Counted from the stretch's first letter, positions 17,228-27,144 are shown. The stretch is DNA of 64,000 bases from Rhizomicrobium palustre (GCF_011761565.1 NZ_JAASRM010000001.1:1116139-1180138); one strand, 5' to 3'. Notes: a model not told the origin generated them from the letters alone. Numbers and translations are program-made.

Positions 17228-18604
17228 TCAACGCCCAGGCAGGGTGGCACAGGCTTCCAAACCGCCCTCGGCAAGATTGCGCAAGACCAAATCGCCGCCA
17301 TGACCGCGCAGAATGGAGCGCGCCGCCGTCAAACCCAGCCCCACCCCGCCGCGCGCCTTGTGGCGAGATTTATCGAGTCTGAAAAAGGGCTCGAAGACCG
17401 ATTCCAGCGCCGCCTCAGGGATGCCTTGGCCGCGATCGCGGACCGTAATGGTAACCGCGGTGGCTTCGCGCTCCAGCGTAATGGCGGGGGCGGAGGCATA
17501 TTTGACGGCGTTTTCCACGAGATTGGTGACGGCGCGTTTGATGGCGAGGGCGCGGCCCGTATAGACGACATGATCCGGACCGCTATAGGCGACCTCCACG
17601 CCCTGATCGGCGAAGCCATCGACAATGCTTTGCAAAAGGCCGGAGAGATCGAAGCTGCGCACCGGTTCTTCTTCGCTATCGCCGCGAAAGAAGGCCAGTG
17701 CCCCGTCCACCATCTCCTGCATCTCGAGCGCATCGGCGATGAGCCGCTCGCGCTGCACCGGATCGGCGATGTATTCGCCGCGCAGGCGGATGCGCGTCAG
17801 CGGCGTGCGCAGATCATGCGAAATCGCCGCCAGCATCGCCGTGCGATAAGCCACAAAGGCCGATATCTTGGCTTGCATGCCGTTGAAGGCCGCAATCACT
17901 TCACGCAGCTCATGCGGGCCGCTTTCCGGGATCGGTGGAGCATTGGGATTGACACCCGCAGCATGCACCGCCACGGCGAATTTGCGGATCGGCCGCGAAA
18001 TCTGGCGCGTCGCCACCGCGCTGATGCTGCCCGCAACGACGAGAAAAACGGCCAGCAGGATCGCGATGCGTTCGCCGCTCGAAAGCCCCCATTTATGCCC
18101 GCCGCCCAGGAATACGAGCCAGCTGCCATCGCGCAGTTTCACGATCAGGTAATAGGCATCCGGCTTTTGCGGCCCGAAAGGAAAACCGCTGCCAGCACGC
18201 AACGGCTTCTCAGGCCCGATCATGACGTAAGGCCGGTGCAGTTCGGTGTTGAGGCCTTGGAAAATCTCAACCCGCTTCGGCAGGTGCTGCGTTTGACGCG
18301 CCGCATCGAACCAGCGCGCCGCACCGCTATCGGCGCCGTACCATTCCATCCTGTAATATTCATTGCCGTGCGCAACCGGGGTTGCCACGAGGCGCGGGCG
18401 TATCTCGGGCGGAGCGGCTTCGATGATATCAACAACCGCCGTGACACCGGCGAGCAGCGAGCGCAAGTCCATCGGCGGCTGCGTCCACCGTCCGCCAAAC
18501 ATGTAGAACAACCCCGTCAACACGCCGGTGACGACGATCGCAGCGGTGATGATCGCGCCAAAACGCCAGGCGATGGTATCGCGTAGTCGGCATGGCGGTT
18601 TCAT
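17228..18604 (-). CDS. Membrane sensor histidine kinase (EnvZ-like)
   Basis: 458 residues: TM1 (about 13-35), a periplasmic sensor region (about 36-165), TM2 (about 166-188), HAMP (about 190-240), a HisKA dimerisation domain with phospho-acceptor His in ISHDLRTPLTR (about 263), and a HATPase_c domain with N box NLVENAVKY, G1 box DRGQGIP and G2 box GVGLGLT. It works with the response regulator gene upstream, whose stop overlaps this start by 4 bases (ATGA). The signal is unknown; the divergent mipA-like outer-membrane gene is a possible target. Confidence 0.92.
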   Translation of the reverse strand: MKPPCRLRDTIAWRFGAIITAAIVVTGVLTGLFYMFGGRWTQPPMDLRSLLAGVTAVVDIIEAAPPEIRPRLVATPVAHGNEYYRMEWYGADSGAARWFDAARQTQHLPKRVEIFQGLNTELHRPYVMIGPEKPLRAGSGFPFGPQKPDAYYLIVKLRDGSWLVFLGGGHKWGLSSGERIAILLAVFLVVAGSISAVATRQISRPIRKFAVAVHAAGVNPNAPPIPESGPHELREVIAAFNGMQAKISAFVAYRTAMLAAISHDLRTPLTRIRLRGEYIADPVQRERLIADALEMQEMVDGALAFFRGDSEEEPVRSFDLSGLLQSIVDGFADQGVEVAYSGPDHVVYTGRALAIKRAVTNLVENAVKYASAPAITLEREATAVTITVRDRGQGIPEAALESVFEPFFRLDKSRHKARGGVGLGLTAARSILRGHGGDLVLRNLAEGGLEACATLPGR

Positions 18605-19326
18605 CGCGCCACCACCTTCAGCGCGAACATATACCCGCCATTGCGGACGGTGCGGATGATAGCCGGGCTCTTGGGATCATCCTCCAGCTTGCGGCGCAAG
18701 CGGCTGACTTGAACATCGATGGTGCGGTCGTTCGGCGCGTCATAGGTGGCATAAGGAAGTCCACGCGCGTCGAGCAATTGATCGCGCGTCAGAACTCTTT
18801 GAGGATGCTCGACGAAGGTGAGCAGAAGATCGAACTCGCCACTGGTCAGAAAAATCAGCGTGTCGTCATCGGCAACAAGTTCACGGCGGGCTACATCCAG
18901 CCGCCACTTGCCGAAACAGAGTTTGGGGCGACTCGGCTGGGCCTGCTGCGGGCGCTCAGCGGAGCGGCGCAAAACGGCGCGCACCCTGGCCAGAAGTTCA
19001 CGCGGATCAAAGGGCTTGGTGACGTAATCATCGGCGCCGACCTCCAGCCCGATCACCCGCTCGGTCTGGTCGGACATGGCCGTCAGCATGATGACCGCAG
19101 TGGAGGCCGCGCCCCTGAGGCGGCGGCACAGGGAGATGCCGTCTTCGCCTTGCAGCATCAGATCGAGAATAACGAGATCGATAGGGTGGCGACCCAGCGC
19201 CGCGAACATTTCCTCGCCGCCGCACGCCACGGATACTGCGTAGGCGTGGCGCTCGAAAAATGCCTTCAAGAGGCTGCGGATATCCTCGTCGTCGTCGACG
19301 ATCAAAAGATGCGGTGCGCGCTCCAT
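18601..19326 (-). CDS. OmpR/PhoB family response regulator
   Basis: 241 residues: a receiver domain with the acidic pocket VDDDED (about 9-14), phospho-acceptor Asp in LVILDLML (about 54) and Lys in TKPF (about 104), then a winged-helix Trans_reg_C domain ending NGGYMFALKVV. ATG 19326 is chosen over the in-frame GTG 19329 and TTG 19332. It is co-transcribed with the downstream kinase, and divergent from the MipA/OmpV gene across a gap of about 155 bp where it probably binds. Confidence 0.92.
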   Translation of the reverse strand: MERAPHLLIVDDDEDIRSLLKAFFERHAYAVSVACGGEEMFAALGRHPIDLVILDLMLQGEDGISLCRRLRGAASTAVIMLTAMSDQTERVIGLEVGADDYVTKPFDPRELLARVRAVLRRSAERPQQAQPSRPKLCFGKWRLDVARRELVADDDTLIFLTSGEFDLLLTFVEHPQRVLTRDQLLDARGLPYATYDAPNDRTIDVQVSRLRRKLEDDPKSPAIIRTVRNGGYMFALKVVAR

Positions 19327-19481
19327 CACCAAGATTTAGCACAGCCTCCCGCCCGCCATATATCGGAGTTTTTGCGCATTGTTTCCGGCCTGCAACATTA
19401 CATCAACCGCGAAACAATCGGGACATACGCCATTCAGGAAAGGGCGGCATGGTGGGGGCGGAAATATCGGAGCTATTGGCG

Positions 19482-20282
19482 ATGCCATTCCACCTAAGCG
19501 CGCGTCTATCCTGCGGCGCCATCCTGCTTATCTGCGGTGCGATCCCGGCGGCGGCCGCAGAGCCCGCGTCAACCGGCGCATTCGATATTTCGGCAGGGGC
19601 GGGCGTGATGATGCGCCCGACCTATTTGGGCAGTGATCGCTACAGGGCCTCCCCTTTGCCCCTCCTCTCGGTGAAGTGGAACGACATGGTGTCGCTCGAT
19701 CCCAGCGGTCTTCGCCTTTATCAGCGGCTGGGCGGTTTCACCGCGGGAATTGGCCTGACCTATGATGGCGGACGTGACGAAAAAGACCCCGGCGGCATCT
19801 CTTTTCGGGGTGGCGACGGCCGCCTCAAAGGCATGGGCAAAATCGGCACGGCGGTGGGCTATCAGCTCTTCGCGTCCTACACGCTGGGCCGGATCACTTT
19901 CGATGCCAACGCGACCAAATATGACGGCAGCCAAAACAAAGGCCTTTTGGTGCGCGCAGGCGCGGAGCTTCCGATCCGCCTCAACGAGCATTTCACCATA
20001 ATTCCCCATGGCGGCGCGAGCTGGGCCAATGACCGTTATATGCGCACCTTCTTCGGTGTCAGCAGCGAGCAGGCGCTGCATTCCAATTTCGCCCGCTATG
20101 ATGCGGAAAGCGGATTTCTAGGGGGGACCGTCGGGCTAAGACTGCACTACCGCTTCGATAACCATTGGTTTGCCGTGGGCGATGCCTCCACCACATTCCT
20201 GGCGGGGGATGCCAAGAAAAGCCCGATCAGCTTCTCGGATACGGCCACCATCGCTACCCTTGCAATCGGCTACCACTTCTAA
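19482..20282 (+). CDS. MipA/OmpV family outer membrane protein
   Basis: 266-residue beta-barrel precursor with a signal peptide cleaved near AAAAEPAS. The mature start FDISAGAGVMMRPTYLGSD is the family signature, and the protein ends in an aromatic residue (GYHF), as outer-membrane barrels do. MipA-type proteins scaffold murein synthesis or respond to osmotic or antibiotic stress. An upstream ATG at 19449, behind AGGAAAGGG, would add 11 residues and spoil the signal peptide, so 19482 is preferred with some doubt. It is divergent from an OmpR-type regulator. A second family member lies at 49804. Confidence 0.85.
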   Translation: MPFHLSARLSCGAILLICGAIPAAAAEPASTGAFDISAGAGVMMRPTYLGSDRYRASPLPLLSVKWNDMVSLDPSGLRLYQRLGGFTAGIGLTYDGGRDEKDPGGISFRGGDGRLKGMGKIGTAVGYQLFASYTLGRITFDANATKYDGSQNKGLLVRAGAELPIRLNEHFTIIPHGGASWANDRYMRTFFGVSSEQALHSNFARYDAESGFLGGTVGLRLHYRFDNHWFAVGDASTTFLAGDAKKSPISFSDTATIATLAIGYHF

Positions 20283-20301
20283 CCCGCAACCGGAGGCGGT
20301 T

Positions 20302-20565
20302 ATGCCTGCGATCCCCGCAAAACCGAAACGTCCATGGCAGCGGCGCAAACAGGCCCGCGCGGGCGAGATATTGGCCGCCGCCGCAGAGCTCGCCGCGGAA
20401 CGAGGCGCCCAGAACCTGCGCATGGCCAACATCGCCGAACGCGCGGGGATCACCAAGGGCACGATCTATCTTTACTTCATTAACAAGGAAGAGGTTCTGC
20501 GCCTGATCGCGCCGCCGGAAGAAACTCCGGCGGTCAGCGGGACAGAAATGCTGGCGGCGGAGTGA
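20302..20565 (+). CDS. Short TetR-type HTH protein lacking the ligand domain
   Basis: 87 residues. A basic N-terminus precedes a TetR_N helix-turn-helix, with ILAAAAELAAERGAQNLRM then IAERAGITKGTIYLYFINKE (about 43-62). Normal TetR regulators have about 120 further residues for ligand binding and dimerisation; here only some 20 disordered residues follow. ATG 20302 follows GGAGG. The stop codon abuts prfC on the other strand. It could be a truncated gene or a working mini-repressor. Confidence 0.65.
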   Translation: MPAIPAKPKRPWQRRKQARAGEILAAAAELAAERGAQNLRMANIAERAGITKGTIYLYFINKEEVLRLIAPPEETPAVSGTEMLAAE

Positions 20566-22134
20566 TCAGTTCTCCGCCTGCACGTCGGCGCGTTCGCGCG
20601 TCTTGGCGAATTTGATGCCGGGATTCTTGTCGGCGACATAGCCGAGTTCCCAAGCGCTTTTGGCGAGGAACACCGGCGCACCGTCGCGATCGGCCGCCAT
20701 GCCGCCGCGATTGCCATCGAGGAATTTCTCGATGTCCGCATCCGAGCCACTGATCCAGCGCGCGGTGTCGTAAGGCGCTTGCTCGAGCTCGACATCGAGG
20801 CCGTATTCAGCGCGCAGGCGCGACTTCAAGACATCGAGCTGCAGCGGCCCGACCACGCCGACGATCCAGTAAGAGCCGATCTGCGGCTTGAAGACTTGCG
20901 TCACACCTTCTTCGGCAAGCGAGGTCAGAGCACGCGCGAGGTGCTTCTGCTTCATCGGATCGGAGAGGCGCACGCGGCGCAGGATTTCCGGGGCGAAGTT
21001 CGGAATGCCGGTGAAAACGAGCTTGCCGGATTCCGACAGCGTATCGCCGACGCGCAAAACGCCGTGGTTCGGAATGCCGATGATATCGCCGGGATAGGCC
21101 TCATCCACCGTCTCGCGGCTTTGCGCGAAGAACAGGATCGGGTTGTGCACGCCGATGGTCTTGGCGGTGCCCGATTGGGTCAGCTTCATATTGCGGCGGA
21201 AGCGGCCCGAGGCGAGGCGCACAAAGGCCACGCGGTCGCGGTGGTTGGGATCCATATTGGCCTGGACCTTGAACACGAAACCGGAAACTTCTTCATCGGC
21301 CGGATGCACCACCTTTTCCTTGGCGCTTTGGGCGCGCGGCGGCGGGGCGTGCTCAGCCAGATGCGCAAGAAGGTCCCGCACCGAGAAATTCTTCAGCGCC
21401 GAGCCGAAGAAAAGCGGCGTGAGGTGGCCTTCGCGATAGCTTGCGGCATCGAAATGGGAGAGCCCGGCTTTGACCAGCTCGACATCCTCATCGAGCTTGT
21501 CTTTTTCCTCAGGGCGCAGCCGCGCCACCATCTCGGCCGAGGAGATGCGCTCGCCATCTTTGCCGAAAACCGAGAATTCATCTTTATAAAGATCATACAC
21601 GCCGCGGAAATTGAGGCCCTGCCCCACCGGCCAGCTCATCGGCGCGACATCAAGCTGAAGCTGATCGGCGATCTCGTCCACGATCTCGAAGGGATCGCGC
21701 GCCTCGCGGTCCATCTTGTTGACGAAGGTCATGATCGGGATATCGCGCAGGCGGCAAACCTCGAAGAGCTTGCGGGTCTGGGCTTCGATACCCTTGGCGG
21801 CGTCGATCACCATCACCGCGGAATCCGCCGCGGTCAGGGTACGATAAGTGTCTTCCGAGAAGTCTTCATGGCCCGGCGTATCGAGCAGGTTGAAGATGGC
21901 GTCATGAAATTCGAAGGTCATCACCGCCGACGTGACCGAGATGCCGCGTTCCTGCTCGATCTTCATCCAGTCGGAGCGGGCGCGGCGCGCCTCGCCGCGC
22001 GCTTTCACGCGGCCTGCCTCATGGATCGCGCCGCCGAGGAGGAGCAGATGTTCGGTCAGGGTCGTTTTGCCGGCGTCCGGGTGCGAAATGATCGCGAAGG
22101 TGCGGCGTCTTTGGGCTTCGTGGGCGAGTGTCAT
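20566..22134 (-). CDS. prfC: Peptide chain release factor 3
   Basis: Translational GTPase of 522 residues that recycles RF1/RF2 after termination. G1 is SHPDAGKTTLTEHLL (about 17-31), G3 DTPGHEDFSEDT, G4 NKMDRE. The RF3 C-terminal domain follows, ending with a charged tail. ATG 22134 (MTLAHEAQRRRTFAIISHP) is the family start; the frame runs on upstream to 22458 without homology. Convergent with the short TetR gene. Confidence 0.95.
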   Translation of the reverse strand: MTLAHEAQRRRTFAIISHPDAGKTTLTEHLLLLGGAIHEAGRVKARGEARRARSDWMKIEQERGISVTSAVMTFEFHDAIFNLLDTPGHEDFSEDTYRTLTAADSAVMVIDAAKGIEAQTRKLFEVCRLRDIPIMTFVNKMDREARDPFEIVDEIADQLQLDVAPMSWPVGQGLNFRGVYDLYKDEFSVFGKDGERISSAEMVARLRPEEKDKLDEDVELVKAGLSHFDAASYREGHLTPLFFGSALKNFSVRDLLAHLAEHAPPPRAQSAKEKVVHPADEEVSGFVFKVQANMDPNHRDRVAFVRLASGRFRRNMKLTQSGTAKTIGVHNPILFFAQSRETVDEAYPGDIIGIPNHGVLRVGDTLSESGKLVFTGIPNFAPEILRRVRLSDPMKQKHLARALTSLAEEGVTQVFKPQIGSYWIVGVVGPLQLDVLKSRLRAEYGLDVELEQAPYDTARWISGSDADIEKFLDGNRGGMAADRDGAPVFLAKSAWELGYVADKNPGIKFAKTRERADVQAEN

Positions 22135-22330
22135 AGCGGGGCCGGAGTTAGCAGGCGCGGGGCCCGCGCACAATGGCTGAGAGCTGTGCCCTGCCCGCCA
22201 CGGTTGCCGCGCCGGATTTCCCCAAGGATTTGGCGCTTTCGCGCCTTTCTTACGGGAACTGCCTAGGCATTCTCGCCAATTGTGCGTTAACCGGCGGGGA
22301 CGGATGCTGTCTGCAACAGGGATCAAGCTA

Positions 22331-22480
22331 ATGCAGAAGCAGCCAAGCGCGATACGCGACCTACAACGGGATTGGGACGGATGGGGCCCATGGGAACGCC
22401 GCGCCGTCGGCGCACTCGCCATCACCTCCTTCGCCTGCTCGATCTTCTGGCTCGCCATGAGCCTGGGGCTGATGCTTTAG
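22331..22480 (+). CDS. Small single-TM protein (hypothetical)
   Basis: 49 residues: a charged, Trp-rich amphipathic N-terminus (RDLQRDWDGWGPWERR) and one TM segment (about 28-49). The composition looks like a real small membrane protein, but the ribosome binding site (CAGGGATC) is weak and no family is known. It is divergent from prfC. Confidence 0.4.
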   Translation: MQKQPSAIRDLQRDWDGWGPWERRAVGALAITSFACSIFWLAMSLGLML

Positions 22481-22542
22481 GAAAGTGCCTGCGGCGCGGG
22501 CTCGCCGGGGATGACAATATTGTTGAATGCCCGGCTTCCCCC

Positions 22543-22878
22543 TCACACCACCTTTTCATCGAAAAAGACCCGCCCCTGGCGGTCTTCGATTTCGACGATC
22601 CAGAGATCGGGATCGTATTTTTGCTGCTTCTCGAAATAGGCTGAAGCGCGCGCCTCATCGCAGGTCTCGCCCAAAGGCCGGGCCCAGGCGCGCTCCCCGT
22701 CGGGCAATGTGGTCTGGCTATAGATGGTGCACGTGCCATCGAGCTTGGCGATCTTGATAAAAACCGCTCCGGCTTCTTCCGAGCCCTTCTTGACGAGATA
22801 GGCCGGCGCGCCCGCAACCTCGGCCCGGCGGATCAGCGCGCGCACAAAGAATCCGGCTTTCAGGCGAGGTGTGGTCAT
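22543..22878 (-). CDS. DUF1491 family protein
   Basis: 111-residue soluble protein with the DUF1491 pattern of alphaproteobacteria: start PRLKAGFFVRALIRRAE, middle GAVFIKI, end DPDLWIVEIEDRQGR. Function unknown. It stands alone; a palindromic repeat separates it from the upstream kinase gene. Confidence 0.82.
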   Translation of the reverse strand: MTTPRLKAGFFVRALIRRAEVAGAPAYLVKKGSEEAGAVFIKIAKLDGTCTIYSQTTLPDGERAWARPLGETCDEARASAYFEKQQKYDPDLWIVEIEDRQGRVFFDEKVV

Positions 22879-22914
22879 GGCGGGGTTATACGTGCTTTCT
22901 GGCCCATCTCATAC

Positions 22915-22994
22915 CGTCATGGCCGACCACCGAGCCGGCCATCCATTGCGGTCACAAGAAAGATTGGATGGCCGGGTCGGGCCCGGCCATGACG
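22915..22994. repeat. Palindromic intergenic repeat (CGTCATGGCC arms)
   Basis: 80-bp element with outer arms CGTCATGGCC/GGCCATGACG and inner arms GGCCATCCA/TGGATGGCC. It lies in a 137-bp gap between two minus-strand genes, and shares the GTCAT..GGCC style, not the sequence, of the TGTCATCCCGG family. Confidence 0.7.
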
Positions 22995-23015
22995 AATTAA
23001 AACTAGGGAAAGAGC

Positions 23016-24746
23016 CTACGCCGCCGCGCCGCGGAAGGGGATGACCTTGTTGGCGTCATCGGTCGCCATGCGCTCGCCGTTTTCGCCGACAGCGGCATAA
23101 GGCAGGCGCACGCGCACCGTGGTGCCGACACCGAGGGTGGATTCGATCACCGCCTCGCCGCCATGCATGGCTGCCAGCGCTTTCACCAGCGAGAGCCCAA
23201 GACCGGTGCCCTCCTTTTTGCGCACATGCTCGCCTTCCACCTGCTCGAAAGGCTGGCCGAGGCGCACAAGGTCCTTTTCGGGAATGCCGACGCCGGTATC
23301 GACCACCGTGATCTCGATCCCCTTGGTATCGAGGTTCGCGCGGATGCAAACCTCGCCGCCCTTGGGCGTGAACTTCACGCCATTGGAGAGGAGATTGACC
23401 AGGATCTGCTTGGTGGCGCGCTTATCGGCGAAAACGAATTGCGCGTTCTGGGCCACGGCGGTTTTCAAGACCACGCCCGCACGTTCGGCCGGCAATTTGA
23501 CAAAGCGCACCGCGGCTTCGGCCACCGCGGAAAGATCGAACACTTCTTCGGAAAGCTCGAACTTGCCCGCCTCGATCTTCGACATATCGAGAATGCCGTT
23601 GATCAGTTCGAGGAGGTGATTGCCCGATTCATGCACCAGGCGCGAATATTCAAGATAGCGCGCATTGCCGAGGCTGCCGAACATCTCATGCGTCATCACT
23701 TCCGAGAAGCCGATGATGGCATTGAGCGGCGTCCTGAGTTCATGGCTCATATTGGCGAGGAAGCGGGACTTGGCGCGGTTGGCCTCTTCGGCGAGATCGC
23801 GTGCCTCGATAAGCTCGCGCTCATGGGCCTTCCTCTCGGTAATATCGCGCGTCACCGCCACGATGTCGGCGCCTTCAAGCCCGCCCTTGGGCACCGGGCG
23901 ACAGCGGATTTCGGCCCAGACATAAGCGCCGCTCGCTTTTTTCAGCCGCACTTCCGCGGTGCCGGGGCGACCGAAATAGCTCGATTCCATGAAAGCGGCC
24001 TGCACCACCTTCAGATCATCGGGATGGCAGAGCGCGCCCGGGGCCAGGCCTTCGAGATTTTCAGGCGCCATGTCGAGCAGGGTATAGGCGGCGGGGCTGG
24101 CGAAGCGGATACGCCCATCGGCGGAATGACGGGTGATGAGGTCCATCGCGTTATCGGCTAGGAAACGATACATCGCGGCGCCCTGGGCCGCGGCCTGGTC
24201 GGCGGCGCGCTGACGATCCTGTGCCGCGGCGGCGACGAGAGCGGCCTGCACAATCGCGATGAAGATGCTGATGGCGTAAAGCTCAAAGGCGGGCAACGCC
24301 AGGCGCGGATGCGGCAGAAGCCCAAAGAACTGCAAGCCAGCGACCACACCCAATGCGGTGAGGGCGGCGAGCGCGGCGCGCAGCACGGTCGGGCGCCCGC
24401 CCGAAAGGGCGGCTTCCGCCGGCACCAGTGCGAACCATACCACCAGCGGCGAAAGCACCCCGCCTGTTAACCCCGCGAGCCAGCCGATCAAGGCCGCGAA
24501 TACAACCAGAGCGGTCTGTTCCAGCACGGCAAGGCGGATTTTGGTGAAGGAGAGCAGCGCCAACAGGGCAGGCGCCATAAGCCCGCCCATGGCGATCATT
24601 TCCGCCGCGTTAGGCTGGCGCACAAGCGCGACAAAACCGGCGCAGAGCACGGCGCCCAGCGCAGTCTTGGACAATTGTACGGCAAGGAACTGGCGGCGCT
24701 GACGATGCGCCGGAAGAGCTGCCGAATGTTCTCTGTGGACGTCCAT
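23016..24746 (-). CDS. PAS sensor histidine kinase with N-terminal membrane domain (DivJ/PleC-like)
   Basis: 576 residues. An N-terminal domain of about five or six hydrophobic segments (about 25-185) is followed by PAS (about 195-320, [20 protein letters not shown]), HisKA with His in [19 protein letters not shown] (about 335) and HATPase_c ([19 protein letters not shown]). The DHp segment resembles DivJ and PleC, kinases that control DivK in Caulobacter, and the size and multi-TM N-terminus suit DivJ. Orthology is inferred only. No receiver domain is present. Divergent from a second, soluble PAS kinase across 237 bp. Confidence 0.85.
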   Translation of the reverse strand: MDVHREHSAALPAHRQRRQFLAVQLSKTALGAVLCAGFVALVRQPNAAEMIAMGGLMAPALLALLSFTKIRLAVLEQTALVVFAALIGWLAGLTGGVLSPLVVWFALVPAEAALSGGRPTVLRAALAALTALGVVAGLQFFGLLPHPRLALPAFELYAISIFIAIVQAALVAAAAQDRQRAADQAAAQGAAMYRFLADNAMDLITRHSADGRIRFASPAAYTLLDMAPENLEGLAPGALCHPDDLKVVQAAFMESSYFGRPGTAEVRLKKASGAYVWAEIRCRPVPKGGLEGADIVAVTRDITERKAHERELIEARDLAEEANRAKSRFLANMSHELRTPLNAIIGFSEVMTHEMFGSLGNARYLEYSRLVHESGNHLLELINGILDMSKIEAGKFELSEEVFDLSAVAEAAVRFVKLPAERAGVVLKTAVAQNAQFVFADKRATKQILVNLLSNGVKFTPKGGEVCIRANLDTKGIEITVVDTGVGIPEKDLVRLGQPFEQVEGEHVRKKEGTGLGLSLVKALAAMHGGEAVIESTLGVGTTVRVRLPYAAVGENGERMATDDANKVIPFRGAAA

Positions 24747-24983
24747 AATCCCCAAGCCGCCGGAGCATTCCCGTGTGGGGCATGCTGGCTCCGAAGTGAT
24801 TAACAAGGTTTGAATGAAGTTGATGTTCGTTCGTTAATTCACAATGTTTATTAAGGCACTCCTTTACCTTTGATTAACCATGGCGCACCGTTTCGGCGCA
24901 GGCATTTCATTGCTACCCTAGATGAAAGACTTCCGAAACTGCGCTTAATGCAGCCTTCTGCCCCCGTCTAACCGGTTCAGATA

Positions 24984-26573
24984 ATGCTTCCCGCTCAGCT
25001 TGCCAGCCTTCTTGATGGTCCCCCCGCCGCCGTGATCGAGGCGCTGCATTGCCTGCGCGTGGCGATCACCGTGTTCGACGCGGACGAAAGGCTGGTCTTC
25101 GTTAACCGCCATTTTGGGTACATGTTTCGTTCGCTGCCGCCGCGCGAAACCTTAATCGGCAAGCGTTATGAAGAACTGATCCGGCTGGAGATCGAAGGCG
25201 GCGATATTGGCGCGCTGGGCGAGGACATCGAAAGCTACATCACCAAGCGGCGCACCCAGCTCTTCGCACGTGATTACGGTTCGCGCGATATTCCCCTCGC
25301 CGATGGCCGCATTGTGGAGATCAAGACGCGGCGCACGCCTTCGCTCGGCTGGATCGCGCTGTGGAGCGACGTCACCGAATCCCGGCGCAACCTCGACCGG
25401 CTGCAAACCGCGATCGGCCTCTCCGCCGATGCCTTCGCCTTCTATGACCGCTTCGACAAGCTCATCCTCTGCAACAGCGAATACGCCGCCCTGAACGGCT
25501 CGAAATCGCCCGAGGACCTTATCGGGCTGAAATTCTCCGATGTCATTTTGCGCGCCGCTTTGCACACCATGCCGCGCGGCAATACCAAAGCCTGGCTAGA
25601 GAAGCGCCGCGCCATCCACGAAGAACAAGCCGGCGCCATGATGATGGAATGGGAGGATGGGCGCGCCTATCTCATTCGCGACCGCTTGAGCAGCGATGGC
25701 GGACGGGTGGTCGTCTTCACCGATTCCACCGAACATCTGCGCATCGAAAAAGCGCTCGCCGAACAGACCCGCTCGCTCAATGACACGCGCGAGGCGCTGG
25801 CCGCCACCACGGCCCATAACGAGGCGCAGGCCAATTATCTCGCCGATCTCGCCACCAAGCTTGAGAAAACTCAGGCCAGCGCCGACACTACCAAGAAGAC
25901 GCTGCTGAGGACGATGAGCCATGAGCTGAAGACCCCGCTCAACGCCATCATCGGCTTTTCCGATCTTCTGGGCAGCCTTGCCGACCGCGCCGGGCCGGAT
26001 CAAATCCGCGAATATGCCGGGCTGATCAACACCGGCGGCAAGAACCTCTTGCGGCTGCTCAATCAGATCCTCGACCTCACCAGGATTTCTGCCGGGCGCT
26101 ATGAACTCAACCGCCAACCCCTCGATGCGGGCCAGGCGTTGTGGAATGTGAAGGACCGCTTCGAGACGCAAGCCGCAGAGCGATCTCTCACCATCGATAT
26201 CGGTGAGCCCATGACCGGACTGATGGTGGATGCCGATGAAACCGCGTTCAGCGCCATCCTTCAGTATCTCGTCGAGAACGCCGTCTCCTTCACGCAGGCG
26301 GGCGGCACGGTGTGGCTGAAGACCGGCGGCGATGAAGACTGGATCACGATCACCGTCGCCGATAACGGGCCGGGCGTGGCGGAAGACGCCCTGTCGCGCA
26401 TCCTGGAGCCTTTCGAGCAGGGCGGCCGCTCCACCCATGATCATGCGGGCGGCGCAGGTCTCGGCTTGACCCTGGTGAAAGCCTTTTGCGAGCTTCAAGG
26501 CGGATCGCTTGAGCTTCAAAGCGCCAAGGGCCAAGGCTTCACGGCCATCGTGACCCTGCCGCGGGCGGAGTGA
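24984..26573 (+). CDS. Soluble PAS-domain sensor histidine kinase
   Basis: 529 residues without TM segments. Two PAS domains of the PAS_7 type come first (about 20-135, FDADERLVFVNRHFGYMF; and about 140-255, FYDRFDKLILCNSEYAAL), then a coiled-coil linker (about 256-300), HisKA with His in [19 protein letters not shown] (about 313), and HATPase_c (NAVSFTQ, VADNGPGV, GAGLGLTL). It probably senses a cytoplasmic redox or small-molecule cue. No cognate response regulator is adjacent. Both kinases share the divergent promoter region 24747-24983. Confidence 0.85.
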   Translation: MLPAQLASLLDGPPAAVIEALHCLRVAITVFDADERLVFVNRHFGYMFRSLPPRETLIGKRYEELIRLEIEGGDIGALGEDIESYITKRRTQLFARDYGSRDIPLADGRIVEIKTRRTPSLGWIALWSDVTESRRNLDRLQTAIGLSADAFAFYDRFDKLILCNSEYAALNGSKSPEDLIGLKFSDVILRAALHTMPRGNTKAWLEKRRAIHEEQAGAMMMEWEDGRAYLIRDRLSSDGGRVVVFTDSTEHLRIEKALAEQTRSLNDTREALAATTAHNEAQANYLADLATKLEKTQASADTTKKTLLRTMSHELKTPLNAIIGFSDLLGSLADRAGPDQIREYAGLINTGGKNLLRLLNQILDLTRISAGRYELNRQPLDAGQALWNVKDRFETQAAERSLTIDIGEPMTGLMVDADETAFSAILQYLVENAVSFTQAGGTVWLKTGGDEDWITITVADNGPGVAEDALSRILEPFEQGGRSTHDHAGGAGLGLTLVKAFCELQGGSLELQSAKGQGFTAIVTLPRAE

Positions 26574-26856
26574 AATAGGCAAATAGGCAGACCTCGATAC
26601 GCCCCCAACTCGCTATTCGCCTCTCGCCCAATTTGTTTCAAATTCTACTAAATCACGCCTCAACTACATCTAAAGCTCGCAGCGCATTTGTCTCTTTCTT
26701 GAATCGAGACATCAGGAATTTCCCAAAGCTTTGTTTTACTTGATGGCGCGAAGTAGCCCGATTAACGCCATCGTATCAAACTTTAGGAAATCCCTTCAGA
26801 GCCCGGAAAAGCGCCGCGCCTAGGCTTGCCCTCGCGTCTCGTGAAGGTAGGTCCTA

Positions 26857-27144
26857 ATGATCCTGCGCGCAGCATTCTGGATAGCCGTGGTAGCGGTTTT
26901 TATCCCGCGCGAGCCGGATTTAGGCTACGGCCGTCCGGGCGCTTTAGCACTAGCTCCAAAGACCGCCGAATGGCTCGCGGATACGCTCAAGGTCCCCCCC
27001 TGTGATGGGCATCCGCATTGCATCGCCGGTTTGTCGATCGCGTCCGACTTCCGCCAAGCGGTACGCGAACGCTTGGAGTTAGCGAGAGCGGAGCTCAAGG
27101 CGAGTTCCCCCCCAAGCCTCGCCAAAGGAACTCCGCTTCCATAG
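26857..27144 (+). CDS. Small exported or membrane-anchored protein (DUF5330-like)
   Basis: 95 residues: a hydrophobic N-terminal segment (about 2-15), then a soluble part with two cysteines in CDGHPHC (about 49-55) and a helical, charged tail. It resembles short alphaproteobacterial proteins that begin LRTAFWL; the DUF5330 link is tentative. A strong terminator follows at once. The 283 bp upstream (26574-26856) holds no recognisable gene. Confidence 0.5.
   Translation: MILRAAFWIAVVAVFIPREPDLGYGRPGALALAPKTAEWLADTLKVPPCDGHPHCIAGLSIASDFRQAVRERLELARAELKASSPPSLAKGTPLP

Noticed and set aside
22135-22458. 108-codon N-terminal extension of prfC
   Set aside because: The extension lacks any family similarity, whereas ATG 22134 gives the normal RF3 start directly before the G1 motif.
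24747-24983. CtrA boxes (TTAA-N7-TTAAC) in the divergent kinase promoter
   Set aside because: Several TTAA and TTAAC words occur, but none has the required 7-base spacing.
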